Program-made: the position numbers and the translations under genes
Notes under the pieces: generated by a model
What the model was told of the DNA's origin: nothing
The model's input: the letters and a program-made list of their open reading frames with translations, nothing else
The model's database searches: none
Shown here: positions 45,227 to 55,328 of the stretch, piece after piece
How positions within the stretch are numbered: position 1 is the first letter of the stretch
How the letters are laid out: each line of letters opens with the position of its first letter
Assembly (NCBI RefSeq): GCF_001317355.1
Contig: NZ_LKET01000030.1
Location: 1 to 64,000 of the forward strand
Length of the DNA: 64,000 bases
DNA from: Oxobacter pfennigii
GTDB taxonomy: Bacteria; Bacillota; Clostridia; Clostridiales; Oxobacteraceae
Direction: 5' to 3'

Positions 45227-45913
45227 ATGCCTGAAGAAAAACAATGCCGCTCGTGTGCGGATTGCGGGTTAATCGGCTGTACAATGGGCGACAAACGATA
45301 TCCCGAATTCTGCCTGACCGCGGGGCTGGACGAAAGAGAGCTTGCCGAAACAGTAGCTCTCTATATCAACAACCGCGTTAACAAGAAAATTGCGCTGGCG
45401 GCGGCAGAGGTGGAAGGTGGTTTTTACGGCCGCTTGACGCGCGTTGAGGAGATAATGGAATTTGCCCGGCGCATCGGCGCAAAAAAGATTGGTATCGCAA
45501 CGTGTGTGGGGCTCATGGCGGAAAGCCGGACCTTTGCTAAGATGTTACGGGCACATGGTTTTGAGGTGTATGGCGCGGCGTGTAAGGTTGGCGCGGTCAA
45601 GAAACCTGAGATTGGCATCGGTGAGGCGTACATCATGCGCGAAGGTGAGAGCATGTGTAATCCTATTATGCAGGCGAAGCTTTTGAACAAGGCCAAGACC
45701 GACCTGAATGTTGTAGTGGGGCTTTGTGTGGGGCACGACAGTTTGTTCTACAAATATTCCAAGGCAGCGACGACGACGCTTATTACCAAGGACCGTCTGA
45801 CCTGCCACAACCCTGCCGCTCCGTTGTACTTGACGGATAGCTATTATAAAAAGCTCCTGCAGGGCGACTGGCCGCAGGAGACATCGAAAAAGCTCCCGGA
45901 CAGGGAGCCATAA
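45227..45913 (+). CDS. DUF1847 domain protein
   Basis: 228 residues from ATG 45227, with GGAGG 8 bases upstream (the in-frame ATG at 45212 contains that site). A Cys-rich start (CRSCADCGLIGC), then KKIGIATCVGLMAESRTFAKMLRAHGFEV and VGLCVGHDSLFYKYSKA, the DUF1847 core, common in strict anaerobes. The conserved Cys residues suggest a metal or Fe-S site. Function unknown. Confidence 0.9.
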   Translation: MPEEKQCRSCADCGLIGCTMGDKRYPEFCLTAGLDERELAETVALYINNRVNKKIALAAAEVEGGFYGRLTRVEEIMEFARRIGAKKIGIATCVGLMAESRTFAKMLRAHGFEVYGAACKVGAVKKPEIGIGEAYIMREGESMCNPIMQAKLLNKAKTDLNVVVGLCVGHDSLFYKYSKAATTTLITKDRLTCHNPAAPLYLTDSYYKKLLQGDWPQETSKKLPDREP

Positions 45914-46038
45914 AAAGAAATAAAAAAGAATATGATAATTAAAGCTTACTGCATCTAAATTAAATTTCATTGAGCAAAGAAGGTCCAGGGTATTGATATT
46001 TAGTATATATAACTTCTATACAGTATAAACTAAGTAAA

Positions 46039-46503
46039 TTATATTACCAGACCTTTCTTTTTAGCATCTGCGTCCATGCCTGAACCCATAGCTAAACCGA
46101 TACACATTCCGATTGGCATACCTAAGCTTAAATTATCAAAAAGTGTCTGCCCAAACACCAAGCCGAAACACAATCCAAGAGCAATACCTATGCTTAAATA
46201 ATGCCCTTCGGTAACCAGTTTATGTGCTTTTGTCAAGTGGGTAACAATATCATTTACCCTGCGTTGGTACTCTTTTTGGTCCTGCTTTTCTAAGAAATCG
46301 GATTTGGTGCTTAAATATTCAACGAAAATTGCCAGCTCTTCCATATGTTTTTCGCAGGTTTCACAGGTATTTGAAAATGAGTTCATCCTGACAGCAGCAC
46401 GTTTCAAAAATTCGAGATTAAATTTTTTAACTTCCTTGTCTCCCAGTTGTTTTTTAAGTACCGTAAAATCATGAAGAAATTTATCGTATATATTTTGATT
46501 CAT
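46039..46503 (-). CDS. Protein with C-terminal glycine-zipper membrane segment
   Basis: 154 residues from ATG 46503 (AAGAGG upstream). Residues 1-95 are helical and charged and include CETCEKH; residues 105-145 are a glycine-patterned hydrophobic segment (GIALGLCFGLVFGQTLF, GMPIGMCIGLAMGSGM). A cytoplasmic helical domain joined to a membrane hairpin; family not recognised. Confidence 0.7.
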   Translation of the reverse strand: MNQNIYDKFLHDFTVLKKQLGDKEVKKFNLEFLKRAAVRMNSFSNTCETCEKHMEELAIFVEYLSTKSDFLEKQDQKEYQRRVNDIVTHLTKAHKLVTEGHYLSIGIALGLCFGLVFGQTLFDNLSLGMPIGMCIGLAMGSGMDADAKKKGLVI

Positions 46504-46703
46504 ATTAAAACCTCTTATTAACTGTATACTTATTTTTAATAATATCATACCCGAAATGCTAAAAATATCTCAAAGGAAATTTTTGTATTTATATATAATT
46601 CCTCTTTTTGATACCCAATAAAGAAACTCAAATCTCAAAATACTCCTTAGCATAAAACGCCATAAGAAAATAAAAAACAATAAAAAAATTGCATGCGTAA
46701 AAA

Positions 46704-46840
46704 GAATACCTTTGCTTATATGAAAATATGAGTAAAGGTATTTTACTGAATAAATATAGCAAAATAGCAAAATTTGGAGGGAACGTTAATGCAGAATAAA
46801 ATATTTATCAAAGCTCTTAACCAGTAACACACGGAGGAAG
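46704..46840. repeat. Dispersed repeat copy 1 (about 135 bp)
   Basis: Repeated at 55999-56130. Both start with a terminator-like hairpin (AATACCTTTG...AAAGGTATTTTA), continue ACTGAATAAATATAGCAAAAT, then a GGAGG-like site and a short start-like stretch ending ATCAAAGCNCTTAACNAGTAAC. Confidence 0.8.
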
Positions 46841-47013
46841 ATGATACAATAGTGCTGTTTATAGACCATGTTCTATTGCAAAAAGAAGCTGAAAATATAA
46901 ATAGTTCATCTAATCAAATTTTGCATATTGTATATAGTCAACCGGTAACAATTGTTCAGCAATTTATGTTGACAACTGGGATTGAGAAATTTACAATTAA
47001 CTCAACCGGTTAA
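46789..47013 (+). pseudogene. Small unknown gene with an in-frame stop
   Basis: ATG at 46789 follows TTTGGAGG. The frame reads MQNKIFIKALNQ, a TAA (46825-46827), then HTEEDDTIVLFIDHVLLQKEAENI to a TAA at 47011. Only one stop interrupts 74 codons. The start region is repeated at 56083-56120, where an earlier TAG replaces the second codon. Family not recognised. Confidence 0.4.
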
Positions 47014-47061
47014 AATTTAAAATTGCAGGTAGATTACAAATTCACGGCAGCTAATACAAAG

Positions 47062-47200
47062 AAAAGCTTAGTGAATTACCACCGCCTAAAGAGGTGGATG
47101 GTTCCACGACTTCGTAACCTCAGTCTCCCCAAGCGTGACTTCGGACAGTCCCTGTCCCAGATGCCGATGATGTCGGTTTCCTTTAGTGCTTTGGATATCT
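47062..47200 (-). mobile_element. IS200/IS605-type right-end remnant
   Basis: The hairpin CCACC (47079-47083) and GGTGG (47093-47097) around GCCTAAAGA, next to GAACCATCCACC and the codons of an end like KSRLGRLRLRSRG on the minus strand, matches right ends of IS605/IS1341 elements, where tnpB ends and its guide RNA lies. The transposase genes are absent. The open frame across it on the plus strand (47023-47271) is not a gene. Confidence 0.45.
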
Positions 47201-47450
47201 TACGCATGGAAGGAATGACCTACAGCTTGGTTATCGCATTTTCAGCCAATCGATTTCTCTATTCAAACTAATATATCCAGCAATCAATGAACTATAATAG
47301 TTGTATCATATCGATAATTAAGGTGTTTTATTCCTCCAGGAGCATCAATTCATCCCCCGGCCTATGCTCTCATTTAATGAGCAAGGAAGACTAAGAGACC
47401 GGAGACTTTTTGTGTATCAGGTTAAAATTTTAAATTATAAGGAGGTTGCC

Positions 47451-48824
47451 ATGTCAATTAAAGAACTTCAACAGGAAAGGAATCAGTTATTCTCAGATAT
47501 TTTCAATAATATCATACCTAAAAGAATGCCTGTTTCCTTTTCTATTTCTCCGCGTATTATAGCAGAATATGCAAAATTAGACATCTTGGAAGTTCAATTC
47601 AACTACGGATTGCTTGATTCCGTAGCAGACGAAGTTTCACAGCTGATTTATTCCGACACCTGCCCGATTATGCCCGTTAGTCTTGCTTCAAGAATTGCAG
47701 GGGGATATCAGGCCATTGATTCACAGTCCTTCCAGATGGGCAGCAACGGATTCATGCAGCATCCGGAAGTAGTCGGTATGGAAGAAAGTGAATATCCGGA
47801 GTTAATAGCGGATCCCTATGCGTGCATATTGGAAAAGGTACTGCCGAGACAGCACAAAGCGCTGAGTTTAGAGGATCCTATAAAAAGGTCCCTGAGTATA
47901 AGCGCTGTACAGGCGGAGAATAACAGGCAGTTAGGGAATACGGTTCCCATCATGAATAGACTTATTGAGAAATACGGTTACTATAAAGGAGCTCCTCCCG
48001 GCTCCGGAGGATTTACTGCCGCACCCTATGACTTTCTTTCCGATCAGCTTAGAAGTTTTTCCGGAATAAGCATGGATATCAGAAGGCGCAGAAGTGAAAT
48101 CATCGAGGCTTGCGAAGCATTGTTACCTCTTATGTACCAATTAGGCCTCCCAGCTAAACCTTCTCCCGAAGGCGCTGTAGGCATGCCTTTGCATATGCCG
48201 ACCTTTATGCGGGAAAAGGATTTTGTCGAGGTTTGGTGGCCAACCTATCTGAAATTAGTACAGCAGTACGCAGCACGGGGAATCAGAACTTCGCCTTTCC
48301 TTGAAGATAACTGGATGAGATACCTTGATATTATACGGGAACTGCCTGCAGGAACCGTAATGATGTTTGAATACGGAGATCCGAAGCTGATAAAAGAAAA
48401 ACTTGGTGACAAGTTCATCATAAAAGGTTTATTCCCCCTTGACCTTTTAAAAAGGGGAACAAAACAACAGGTACTCGATAAGGCAAAAGAGATTTGTGAC
48501 ATCATGCTGCCAGGCGGAGGCTACATATTCAGCTTTGACAAAGGCCCATTGATGTTAAGCGATATTAATCTTGAGAACTATCGGGCCCTTACCGAATTCC
48601 TAAGAGATTATGCTGTTTATGACAATGCCGGCGAAAGCTACGGTAAAAAACTTAACAGTGAAAATTATGAAATAGATCCGAACTTCGGAAAATTCGAATC
48701 TAAATACCTTACTAACTGGAACGAATATAAAGCAAAATATCCTATGACTCCTGACAGTATGAAGGATCACCTTTATAAATATGACATGGATAGCTTGCGA
48801 TTCTATCTGAATTTACTTGTCTAA
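47451..48824 (+). CDS. Uroporphyrinogen decarboxylase (URO-D) family protein
   Basis: 457 residues from ATG 47451 (AAGGAGG upstream). The C-terminal half (FLEDNWMRYLDIIRELPAGTVMMFEYGDPKLIKEKLGDKFIIKGLFPLDLLKRGT and ICDIMLPGGGYIFSFDKGPL) is the URO-D-like barrel. In anaerobes such proteins usually act in corrinoid-dependent methyl transfer or O-demethylation, not haem synthesis, and the length fits that group. No corrinoid protein gene is adjacent, so the substrate is unknown. A truncated relative lies at 12647. Confidence 0.85.
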   Translation: MSIKELQQERNQLFSDIFNNIIPKRMPVSFSISPRIIAEYAKLDILEVQFNYGLLDSVADEVSQLIYSDTCPIMPVSLASRIAGGYQAIDSQSFQMGSNGFMQHPEVVGMEESEYPELIADPYACILEKVLPRQHKALSLEDPIKRSLSISAVQAENNRQLGNTVPIMNRLIEKYGYYKGAPPGSGGFTAAPYDFLSDQLRSFSGISMDIRRRRSEIIEACEALLPLMYQLGLPAKPSPEGAVGMPLHMPTFMREKDFVEVWWPTYLKLVQQYAARGIRTSPFLEDNWMRYLDIIRELPAGTVMMFEYGDPKLIKEKLGDKFIIKGLFPLDLLKRGTKQQVLDKAKEICDIMLPGGGYIFSFDKGPLMLSDINLENYRALTEFLRDYAVYDNAGESYGKKLNSENYEIDPNFGKFESKYLTNWNEYKAKYPMTPDSMKDHLYKYDMDSLRFYLNLLV

Positions 48825-49459
48825 CTTATAATAAGAGCCGCCGGACTGATTTTCTTTTCACACGATACCTGCATATTTAACCAATGCCGAGTAACTGTCA
48901 AAGGCATTATGATGCCTGTTTCAGCAAGTATACCGGAAGAAGAATATCCTAATCTTAAGCACTAACTGAAACCTGCGCAGCATTTTGTTTGCCGGCTGCA
49001 CGTTTTCTGACTCATCGGCCGGGGCAGAGCAGGAGGCGGCAACCTTTGAGATAAGCGCCTGCCCCTTCGTATGAATTTAAGCAAAAAAAGACTCATTAAA
49101 GAGGCACTGTGAAACCGCAGTGCCTTTTTAATGAGTCTAAAAATAAAAGCGTAAATTTTATAAAATAGTCTGAATTGATGCAATGTTTTTCAAATACATT
49201 GAGCTGTATTACAATACCAAGACGTTATCATTTGCATTTTTGCACCACATCCAGGATCTGTCCTACCCCATTGATTTATTTGGTGGTTTAAATTCATATT
49301 CAGATAAAAGGATAGCTGTGAAAATAATAGCGCCGCCGAGGATATTCGGAACCCGGAAAAAAATGAATTGGATTATGACATGATTGTTGCCCAATTAGAT
49401 GATTTTTTTAATGAACTCAAAAAAATATTTTATAAATGAAAGTTATGGAGAGGGTTGAT
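48825..49459. other. Intergenic region with gene remnants
   Basis: Besides the terminator at 49090, 49310-49438 reads NNSAAEDIRNPEKNELDYDM and VAQLDDFFNELKKIFYK, a short C-terminal protein tail with no start, and 49183-49383 holds an unrelated frame. I see no intact gene. Confidence 0.4.
49090..49138. terminator. Strong two-way terminator
   Basis: GACTCATTAAAGAGGCACTG at 49090-49109 pairs with CAGTGCCTTTTTAATGAGTC at 49119-49138, nearly perfect over 20 bp, with A and T runs on both sides, so it can work on both strands. Confidence 0.85.
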
Positions 49460-50233
49460 ATGGGATTTACAATTTTTTATTTCTCTGCAACAGGTAATTC
49501 GCTGGAAATTGCCCGCAAAATTGCAAAAGAATTGGGAGATTGCGTAATCAAGCCAATGGTTACACAGGCGCCGGGTGAACCTGTCGGCGGGCCCGGGGAA
49601 TCTGTCGGTTTCGTATTTCCTGTTTACTATAATGGGCTGCCCAGATTGGTAAAACGATTTATCGAAGACCTTCCTATTTATCCAGGAAGCTATTGCTTTG
49701 CAATCGCCAATTCCGGAGGAACCAGGGCAAATCCTTTGGGCATGCTGGAAGACGTTCTGTCCCAAAAACAGGTTCGTTTATCTTTTGCGGAAGAGGTTAA
49801 GATGCCGGGAAACTACATTGTAAGTCATCAGGTTCCTTCATCTGAAAAAGTTAAGGAAATATTAAAATCTGCCGCCGGCAAGGTGGAAAAAGCCGCCGGA
49901 GCGATTGCCGCCGGCGAAGGGAAACCGGTGATAAGGAAAGCTGAACTGTGGAGTAAAATTATAAATCACAGTTATCTGTATAAAAACATCAATAAATGGG
50001 ATGAGGAGTTTTTAACGACCGACAAATGCATCGGATGCGGTCTTTGCGCGGAAGTATGCAGCGTATGCAATATAAAAATGGAAGAACGGCGTCCGGTTTG
50101 GCAGCATAATTGTGAACGATGCCTTGCCTGCATTCATTGGTGTCCTTGTGAAGCAATAGAATATGGCAAAAAAACAGTCGGGCGCAGGAGGTATCACAAC
50201 CCCAATATCAAGATGGAGGATATTAAAAGATGA
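49460..50233 (+). CDS. EFR1 family ferredoxin (flavodoxin plus two 4Fe-4S clusters)
   Basis: 257 residues from ATG 49460 (GGAGAGGG upstream). Residues 1-150 are a flavodoxin-like domain (FYFSATGNSLEIARKIA phosphate loop, VGFVFPVYYNGLP). Two 4Fe-4S motifs follow: CIGCGLCAEVC near 190 and CERCLACIHWCP near 218. EFR1 proteins carry electrons in anaerobes; partners are unknown. Stands alone. Confidence 0.92.
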   Translation: MGFTIFYFSATGNSLEIARKIAKELGDCVIKPMVTQAPGEPVGGPGESVGFVFPVYYNGLPRLVKRFIEDLPIYPGSYCFAIANSGGTRANPLGMLEDVLSQKQVRLSFAEEVKMPGNYIVSHQVPSSEKVKEILKSAAGKVEKAAGAIAAGEGKPVIRKAELWSKIINHSYLYKNINKWDEEFLTTDKCIGCGLCAEVCSVCNIKMEERRPVWQHNCERCLACIHWCPCEAIEYGKKTVGRRRYHNPNIKMEDIKR

Positions 50234-50462
50234 TAGTCAGAGTATTGCCGGCAACTATATTATTATGAAATACGCTGACCATGCTTACGCCGCATTCGCC
50301 ATTTAACCCGTCCCGGTGGGATGGACGCCCGGTAATGAATTGTTGGTTTCAATTCTTAATTAAACAATAAAAAGGTCGTAAAATTAGAAAAACCTCTTGA
50401 TATTTTCGCGTATACGAAATATAATAGATTGGTTAGATTTGAACGAACTGGAGGTCACCGAT

Positions 50463-50675
50463 TTGAACGGATTTATAAATGTACATCAGGCGGCTGCGAA
50501 GTGGGATGTAACGCCAAGACAGATACAATTATGGTGTAAAGCCGGGAAATTCGAAGGCGCACTTAAATGGAATAATCGGGATTGGGTCATACCCGAAAAT
50601 GCCGAAAGGCCGCCGATTGTACGGCACAAGCACAAATTGAATAAAAAAATCGGAGGAGACTCAAACAATGGATAG
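50463..50675 (+). CDS. Small HTH (excisionase-like) protein of the R-M module
   Basis: 70 residues from TTG 50463 with GGAGGT 7 bases upstream; the longer frame to 50397 has no site. INVHQAAAKWDVTPRQIQLWCKAGKFEGALKWNNRDWVIPE is a MerR/excisionase-type winged HTH. It overlaps the methyltransferase gene by 8 bases. It probably controls R-M expression, as C proteins do, or was an excisionase. Confidence 0.75.
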   Translation: MNGFINVHQAAAKWDVTPRQIQLWCKAGKFEGALKWNNRDWVIPENAERPPIVRHKHKLNKKIGGDSNNG

Positions 50676-52662
50676 ACTTATCGAGGAAGCAATCGCTTTG
50701 CTTCAAAAAGGACAAATGTTGCCGGAAGAATATCAATCCGTTTTATTCCCAGTTAATCATGCGGAATATGAACTGACATATAAGGCTAAACAGCCAAAAG
50801 AAAGAATACTTGCCATTGGGGAAGAGCCGCAGAGCACTCCTTTTCAGGTTTCAAAGGTTTTCGGTGAAGTCAAGGATGAAGGTGATTGGAAGAATCTCCT
50901 AATTTTCGGTGATAACTTTCAGGTGTTAAAAACACTGTACGAAAACAAAGACGAACTTATAAAAAATAAAATAAAGGGTAAAGTTAAACTTATTTACATT
51001 GACCCGCCTTTTGCAACACAAGACGAATTTCAAAATAAAGATGGTGCAAAAGCTTATAGCGATAAAATTAAAGGTGCAGAATTTTTAGAGTTTTTACGAC
51101 AACGCCTTATTTTAGCAAGAGAACTACTATCCGAAGACGGCAGTATTTTTGTTCACTTAGACAGTAAAATGTGCCATTATGTTAAAATTGTTTTAGATGA
51201 AGTTTTCGATAAAAATAATTTTCAAAATGAAATAGTATGGCAGAAATTGAAAGCTGCTAAAAAACAGGCTAAAACATTTGGCAATGTACATGATACGATT
51301 TTCTATTATTCAAAAAACGCCACCTTTCTTTCGCACAATAAACAATATCGTGGTTATTCAGATGAATTAATAAATTCACATTACTCTAAGGTGGATGAGA
51401 ATGGTAGAAGATACACTGATGATAGTTTTACTCAAACTGGCAATGGATGCGCTCGAAGATTTGGAGAACGAGGATTAATTGCACCTCCACCAGGTAAGCA
51501 TTGGATATGGGGGCAAAAAAAAATAGATGAGGGCATGAAAAATGGACGAATCATATTCACATCTAATGGAACGCCAAGAGTAAAACGTTATTTAGATGAA
51601 CGTGAAGGAATCGCAGTTGGCGATATATGGACTGATATACATCCAATAAATTCACAAGCGATTGAATCAATTGATTATCCTACACAGAAACCCGAGGCAC
51701 TTTTAGAAAGGATTATTAAATCTGCCAGTAATGAAAATGATTTGATAATGGACTTCTTTGCAGGGAGCGGAACAACCCTTGCCGTTGCTGAAAAACTCGG
51801 TCGACGTTGGATTGGCTGTGACATTGGCAAACTCTCAATTTATACAATTCAAAAGCGTTTTCTCACAATGCAAGAAAAAGCAAAACCGTTTGCCGTTGTT
51901 AACGCAGGTTGCTACGATTTAGATAAAGTATTCAAGCTTACAGAAGAAAAGTACAATGATTTTGTCTGCGAGTTATTCCATATAGAAAAAAGCAAAAAGA
52001 AAACAAAAATAAATGGAATCGAAGTTGACGGTAAGCGTCGCGGCGATTGGTGCATTATATATCCTTATCAAAAGTTTAAGAGTAATAACACAGCCGTTGA
52101 CGAAGCGTTTATTGAGAATTTAGATAAAAAAATAAAGGGCAAAATCGGTGATAGATTTTATATTGTCGCTCCTGAAATGAATGTCGATATTATTGGCGAT
52201 TACTATATCCCGCAAGGTTCAACGACACGCTATTATATTTTGAAGATACCGTACAGGTTTATTCAGGATTTGCATAAGCTGAATTTCAAAAAATTACAAC
52301 AACCTACTAAGAAAGAAAATATCAATAATATTGAAAACTCCGTAGGTTTCTATTTCAACGAACAGCCAGATGTGAAAAGTCATCTCGAAGTGAAAGATAA
52401 AGAAGTCGTTTTACATATAGATGAATGCTCTTCGCCCTTCATTCTTACTGACATTAAAGATATTTTGGCGATGGTGTTTATAGATACGACAAACCATGAA
52501 GAGTTCATTATGCAGGAGACCTACTTTGCTGATGAAATAAAAGATGGTGATAAATGGAGAATATCTATTAAAAAGTCCAATATCAAGAACGATAAAATAA
52601 AAGTCGTATATGTCGACATCTTTGGTAATGAGTTCATGGAAGTGCTGGAGGTGAGCCAATAA
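50668..52662 (+). CDS. mod: Type III restriction-modification DNA methyltransferase (Mod)
   Basis: 664 residues. DPPFAT (motif IV) near residue 111 comes before FFAGSGTT (motif I) near 361, so it is a beta-class N6-adenine methyltransferase. The large segment between and the long C-terminal part match Mod, which carries the target recognition domain. It modifies one strand of an asymmetric site and partners with Res. It overlaps the res gene by one base (TAATG). Base composition is lower in GC than neighbours, fitting transfer. Confidence 0.92.
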   Translation: MDRLIEEAIALLQKGQMLPEEYQSVLFPVNHAEYELTYKAKQPKERILAIGEEPQSTPFQVSKVFGEVKDEGDWKNLLIFGDNFQVLKTLYENKDELIKNKIKGKVKLIYIDPPFATQDEFQNKDGAKAYSDKIKGAEFLEFLRQRLILARELLSEDGSIFVHLDSKMCHYVKIVLDEVFDKNNFQNEIVWQKLKAAKKQAKTFGNVHDTIFYYSKNATFLSHNKQYRGYSDELINSHYSKVDENGRRYTDDSFTQTGNGCARRFGERGLIAPPPGKHWIWGQKKIDEGMKNGRIIFTSNGTPRVKRYLDEREGIAVGDIWTDIHPINSQAIESIDYPTQKPEALLERIIKSASNENDLIMDFFAGSGTTLAVAEKLGRRWIGCDIGKLSIYTIQKRFLTMQEKAKPFAVVNAGCYDLDKVFKLTEEKYNDFVCELFHIEKSKKKTKINGIEVDGKRRGDWCIIYPYQKFKSNNTAVDEAFIENLDKKIKGKIGDRFYIVAPEMNVDIIGDYYIPQGSTTRYYILKIPYRFIQDLHKLNFKKLQQPTKKENINNIENSVGFYFNEQPDVKSHLEVKDKEVVLHIDECSSPFILTDIKDILAMVFIDTTNHEEFIMQETYFADEIKDGDKWRISIKKSNIKNDKIKVVYVDIFGNEFMEVLEVSQ

Positions 52663-55232
52663 TGAAACAGACTATTAAAATTGATATAAAAAACCTTGTG
52701 CTTAAAGTAGACAATAATTATGACAGAAGCAAATTTGATATGGACGATTGGCAAGAATATTTAGATATTTTGTGCCAAGATCGAGAGTTTCAAAAGAAGG
52801 CAATTAGAACAGCAATAATCTATTTGGCTTCGGGAAAATACAGTTCAATCAACAATTTGTTGAAAGAAAATTTCGATGTTAACGAAGATATAAAGGACAA
52901 TTATAAATCACTTGAAACATTGATAAAATCTGTTCAACTTCCAAATATGCTTTCCGGCGTTATTGATATGGCAACAGGTGCTGGAAAAAGTTATGTTATA
53001 TTTGGTATTGCTCATATTGCGATGACACTTGGACTTGTCAAACGCTGTCTCGTTTTATGCCCATCGCCTACTATTGCTGATGGCTTAACTGAAAAGTTTC
53101 AGGAACTTATCACTAAACAAAGTTTGCTTAACGCCATTCCAAAACAATATGTACAAAAAGCGATAAGCATTATAGATGCAAACTCTACGGTACAAGAAGG
53201 CAACATTTGTGTTGAAAATATTCACGCTGTTTATGAAAATACAGGTTCGTCAATTAAAGACAGTTTCACAAAGACTGGTGCAGACACATTAGTTTTAAGC
53301 GACGAAGTCCACCATGCATATAATTCGAGTAGGGACAAGTCAATCAAGAAATGGAAAGAATTTATAACAGACGATGCTTATGGCTTCTTATATCATTTAG
53401 GGTTTACAGGAACAGCATATAGGGATAACGACTATTTTGCAGATGTAATTTATAGATATTCGCTTAAAGAAGCAATGGCGGAACGAATTGTTAAGAACAT
53501 ATCTTACGTTGCCGAAGATACAAATGATGGAAATTTTGAGAAATTCCAAAAAATTTATCAAAATCATATCGCAAATAAAATAAAATATACAAACATAACT
53601 CCTATTTCAATTATTGTCACGGCGGATATTTCAAAAGCAAAAGGGTTGAAAGAGGATTTTGTGGATTTCCTTGTTAACACAATTAAAGAAGATAGAAAAG
53701 TCGCCGAAGGCAAAGTGTTAATTGTAACAAGTGATAAAGAGCACAAGAAAAATGTCGCAATACTTAAAAATGTCGATGAAAAGACTTGCGGTGTTGAATG
53801 GATAATTTCGGTTTCAATGCTTACAGAAGGTTGGGATGTAAAAAATGTGTTTCAAATTGTGCCGTGGGAAGATAGAGCGTTTAATTCAAAACTCTTAATC
53901 TCTCAAGTTTTAGGACGTGGCTTGCGTATCCCTCTCTGGGCAACAAGCCAACCTACCGTGACGGTTTTCAACCACTCGTCTTGGAGCAAAAATATAAAAG
54001 GGATAGTGGATGAAATCTTAGAAAATGAAATTTCGTTTTCAAGCGAAATTTTATCATATGGCGAAAGAGCAAAATACAACTTTACAGTTCATAATATTGA
54101 TTATACCCAAGAACAACGTGAGAAGTTTAATGATGAGTATGAAAAAGCGGAAACTTTTGATTGGAACAAGCCGTTAGACTTAGTTACACAAGGAACGACT
54201 ATATCAAAAAACACTGACTACATCGATGCTATCAATAGTCAAATAGATACTCGTTATTATGAAATCAAAAGAGAAACTGTTACCGTAGATGAAATTGCAA
54301 CAAAATTGGTAAATCAACTAATAAGCCGCGAAAGAGAAGCAAAACTGCGTGATATAAAGACGGACATTACTTTTGGCGATGGGAAAACGGAATTAGAAAA
54401 ACTGCCTTCGCTTGACGAAATTAAGGATTATATACGTCGTTGTATGCAAAATGCCAACATTACAGGCGATGAGCTTACGCCAATAAATGTTGAAAAAATT
54501 AACGGCAAATTTAATGCTTTATTAAGAAAGAAGCGAACAAGTGCTGGCTATGAGCGTAAAGCTAATAGTTTAGTTGAAGTTTCAACACAAAACATGGCAA
54601 GCTCTTCAATGGTATTTTCAAAAATAAAAAGTGGTGTAACAATCTTCTATTCAAGCGATTTTAGCAAAGAAATATCAGGCGATGACTTGGCTGTTTTTAC
54701 TGTTTTGCATGACGAATTGCCGGGCAAGCAATTAAAACAAATTAACATCTATGATTTCAAAACCCCTTTAAGTGTTATTTTGGCAGACCAAGAACCCGAA
54801 AGAAAATTTGTTGAACTTTTGCTAAAAAAACAAATGGCACAAAAAATAACTGCATGGGTAAAGGCACGCAATGTTGGGTTCTATTCTTTCCAATACATCT
54901 TGAAACGTGGGAGCGATCCAAAAGAATTTAACCCGGATTTCTTTATTAAAATAGGGGATAACATCATTGTCATTGAAACAAAATCAGATAATGATATCGT
55001 TAGAGAAAATTATTCTAAGATGGTTGACGCTCAAAAGCATTTCAAGTTAGTCAATGAGATGCTTGAAACTGAGAATAGCCCGATTAGATATTACTTCAAT
55101 ATACTTTCACCTAATTCTTATGAAGATTTTTCAAAGAAGGTGATTGACGGCACTTATTTTAATGGCTTTAACAGTGGCATCGAAGTTGCTCTGCGCAAAC
55201 AATTTCCCAACAAAAATGATGGAGACGGTTGA
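52662..55232 (+). CDS. res: Type III restriction endonuclease (Res)
   Basis: 856 residues. Helicase motifs: Walker A MATGAGKS near 104, SDEVHHA (DExH) near 212, FTGTA, and motif VI LISQVLGRGLRIPLW. The C-terminal nuclease (PD-(D/E)xK) is seen as NPDFFIKIGDNIIVIETKSDN near 755-775. The enzyme uses ATP to move along or slide on DNA after Mod binds and cuts beside the site. All motifs are present, so the module looks functional. Confidence 0.93.
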   Translation: MKQTIKIDIKNLVLKVDNNYDRSKFDMDDWQEYLDILCQDREFQKKAIRTAIIYLASGKYSSINNLLKENFDVNEDIKDNYKSLETLIKSVQLPNMLSGVIDMATGAGKSYVIFGIAHIAMTLGLVKRCLVLCPSPTIADGLTEKFQELITKQSLLNAIPKQYVQKAISIIDANSTVQEGNICVENIHAVYENTGSSIKDSFTKTGADTLVLSDEVHHAYNSSRDKSIKKWKEFITDDAYGFLYHLGFTGTAYRDNDYFADVIYRYSLKEAMAERIVKNISYVAEDTNDGNFEKFQKIYQNHIANKIKYTNITPISIIVTADISKAKGLKEDFVDFLVNTIKEDRKVAEGKVLIVTSDKEHKKNVAILKNVDEKTCGVEWIISVSMLTEGWDVKNVFQIVPWEDRAFNSKLLISQVLGRGLRIPLWATSQPTVTVFNHSSWSKNIKGIVDEILENEISFSSEILSYGERAKYNFTVHNIDYTQEQREKFNDEYEKAETFDWNKPLDLVTQGTTISKNTDYIDAINSQIDTRYYEIKRETVTVDEIATKLVNQLISREREAKLRDIKTDITFGDGKTELEKLPSLDEIKDYIRRCMQNANITGDELTPINVEKINGKFNALLRKKRTSAGYERKANSLVEVSTQNMASSSMVFSKIKSGVTIFYSSDFSKEISGDDLAVFTVLHDELPGKQLKQINIYDFKTPLSVILADQEPERKFVELLLKKQMAQKITAWVKARNVGFYSFQYILKRGSDPKEFNPDFFIKIGDNIIVIETKSDNDIVRENYSKMVDAQKHFKLVNEMLETENSPIRYYFNILSPNSYEDFSKKVIDGTYFNGFNSGIEVALRKQFPNKNDGDG

Positions 55233-55328
55233 TTTCCATTTAAACCCGTATTATATTGAAAGGTCGGCATTGGATAGTATATTCCAGTTCTTTTTGAAGT
55301 TCAGAGCTATTTCAGTCGGGCTGACCGC

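Noticed and set aside
47023-47271. An 82-codon plus-strand gene
   Set aside because: It has no ribosome site and runs across the end of an IS605-type remnant on the other strand.
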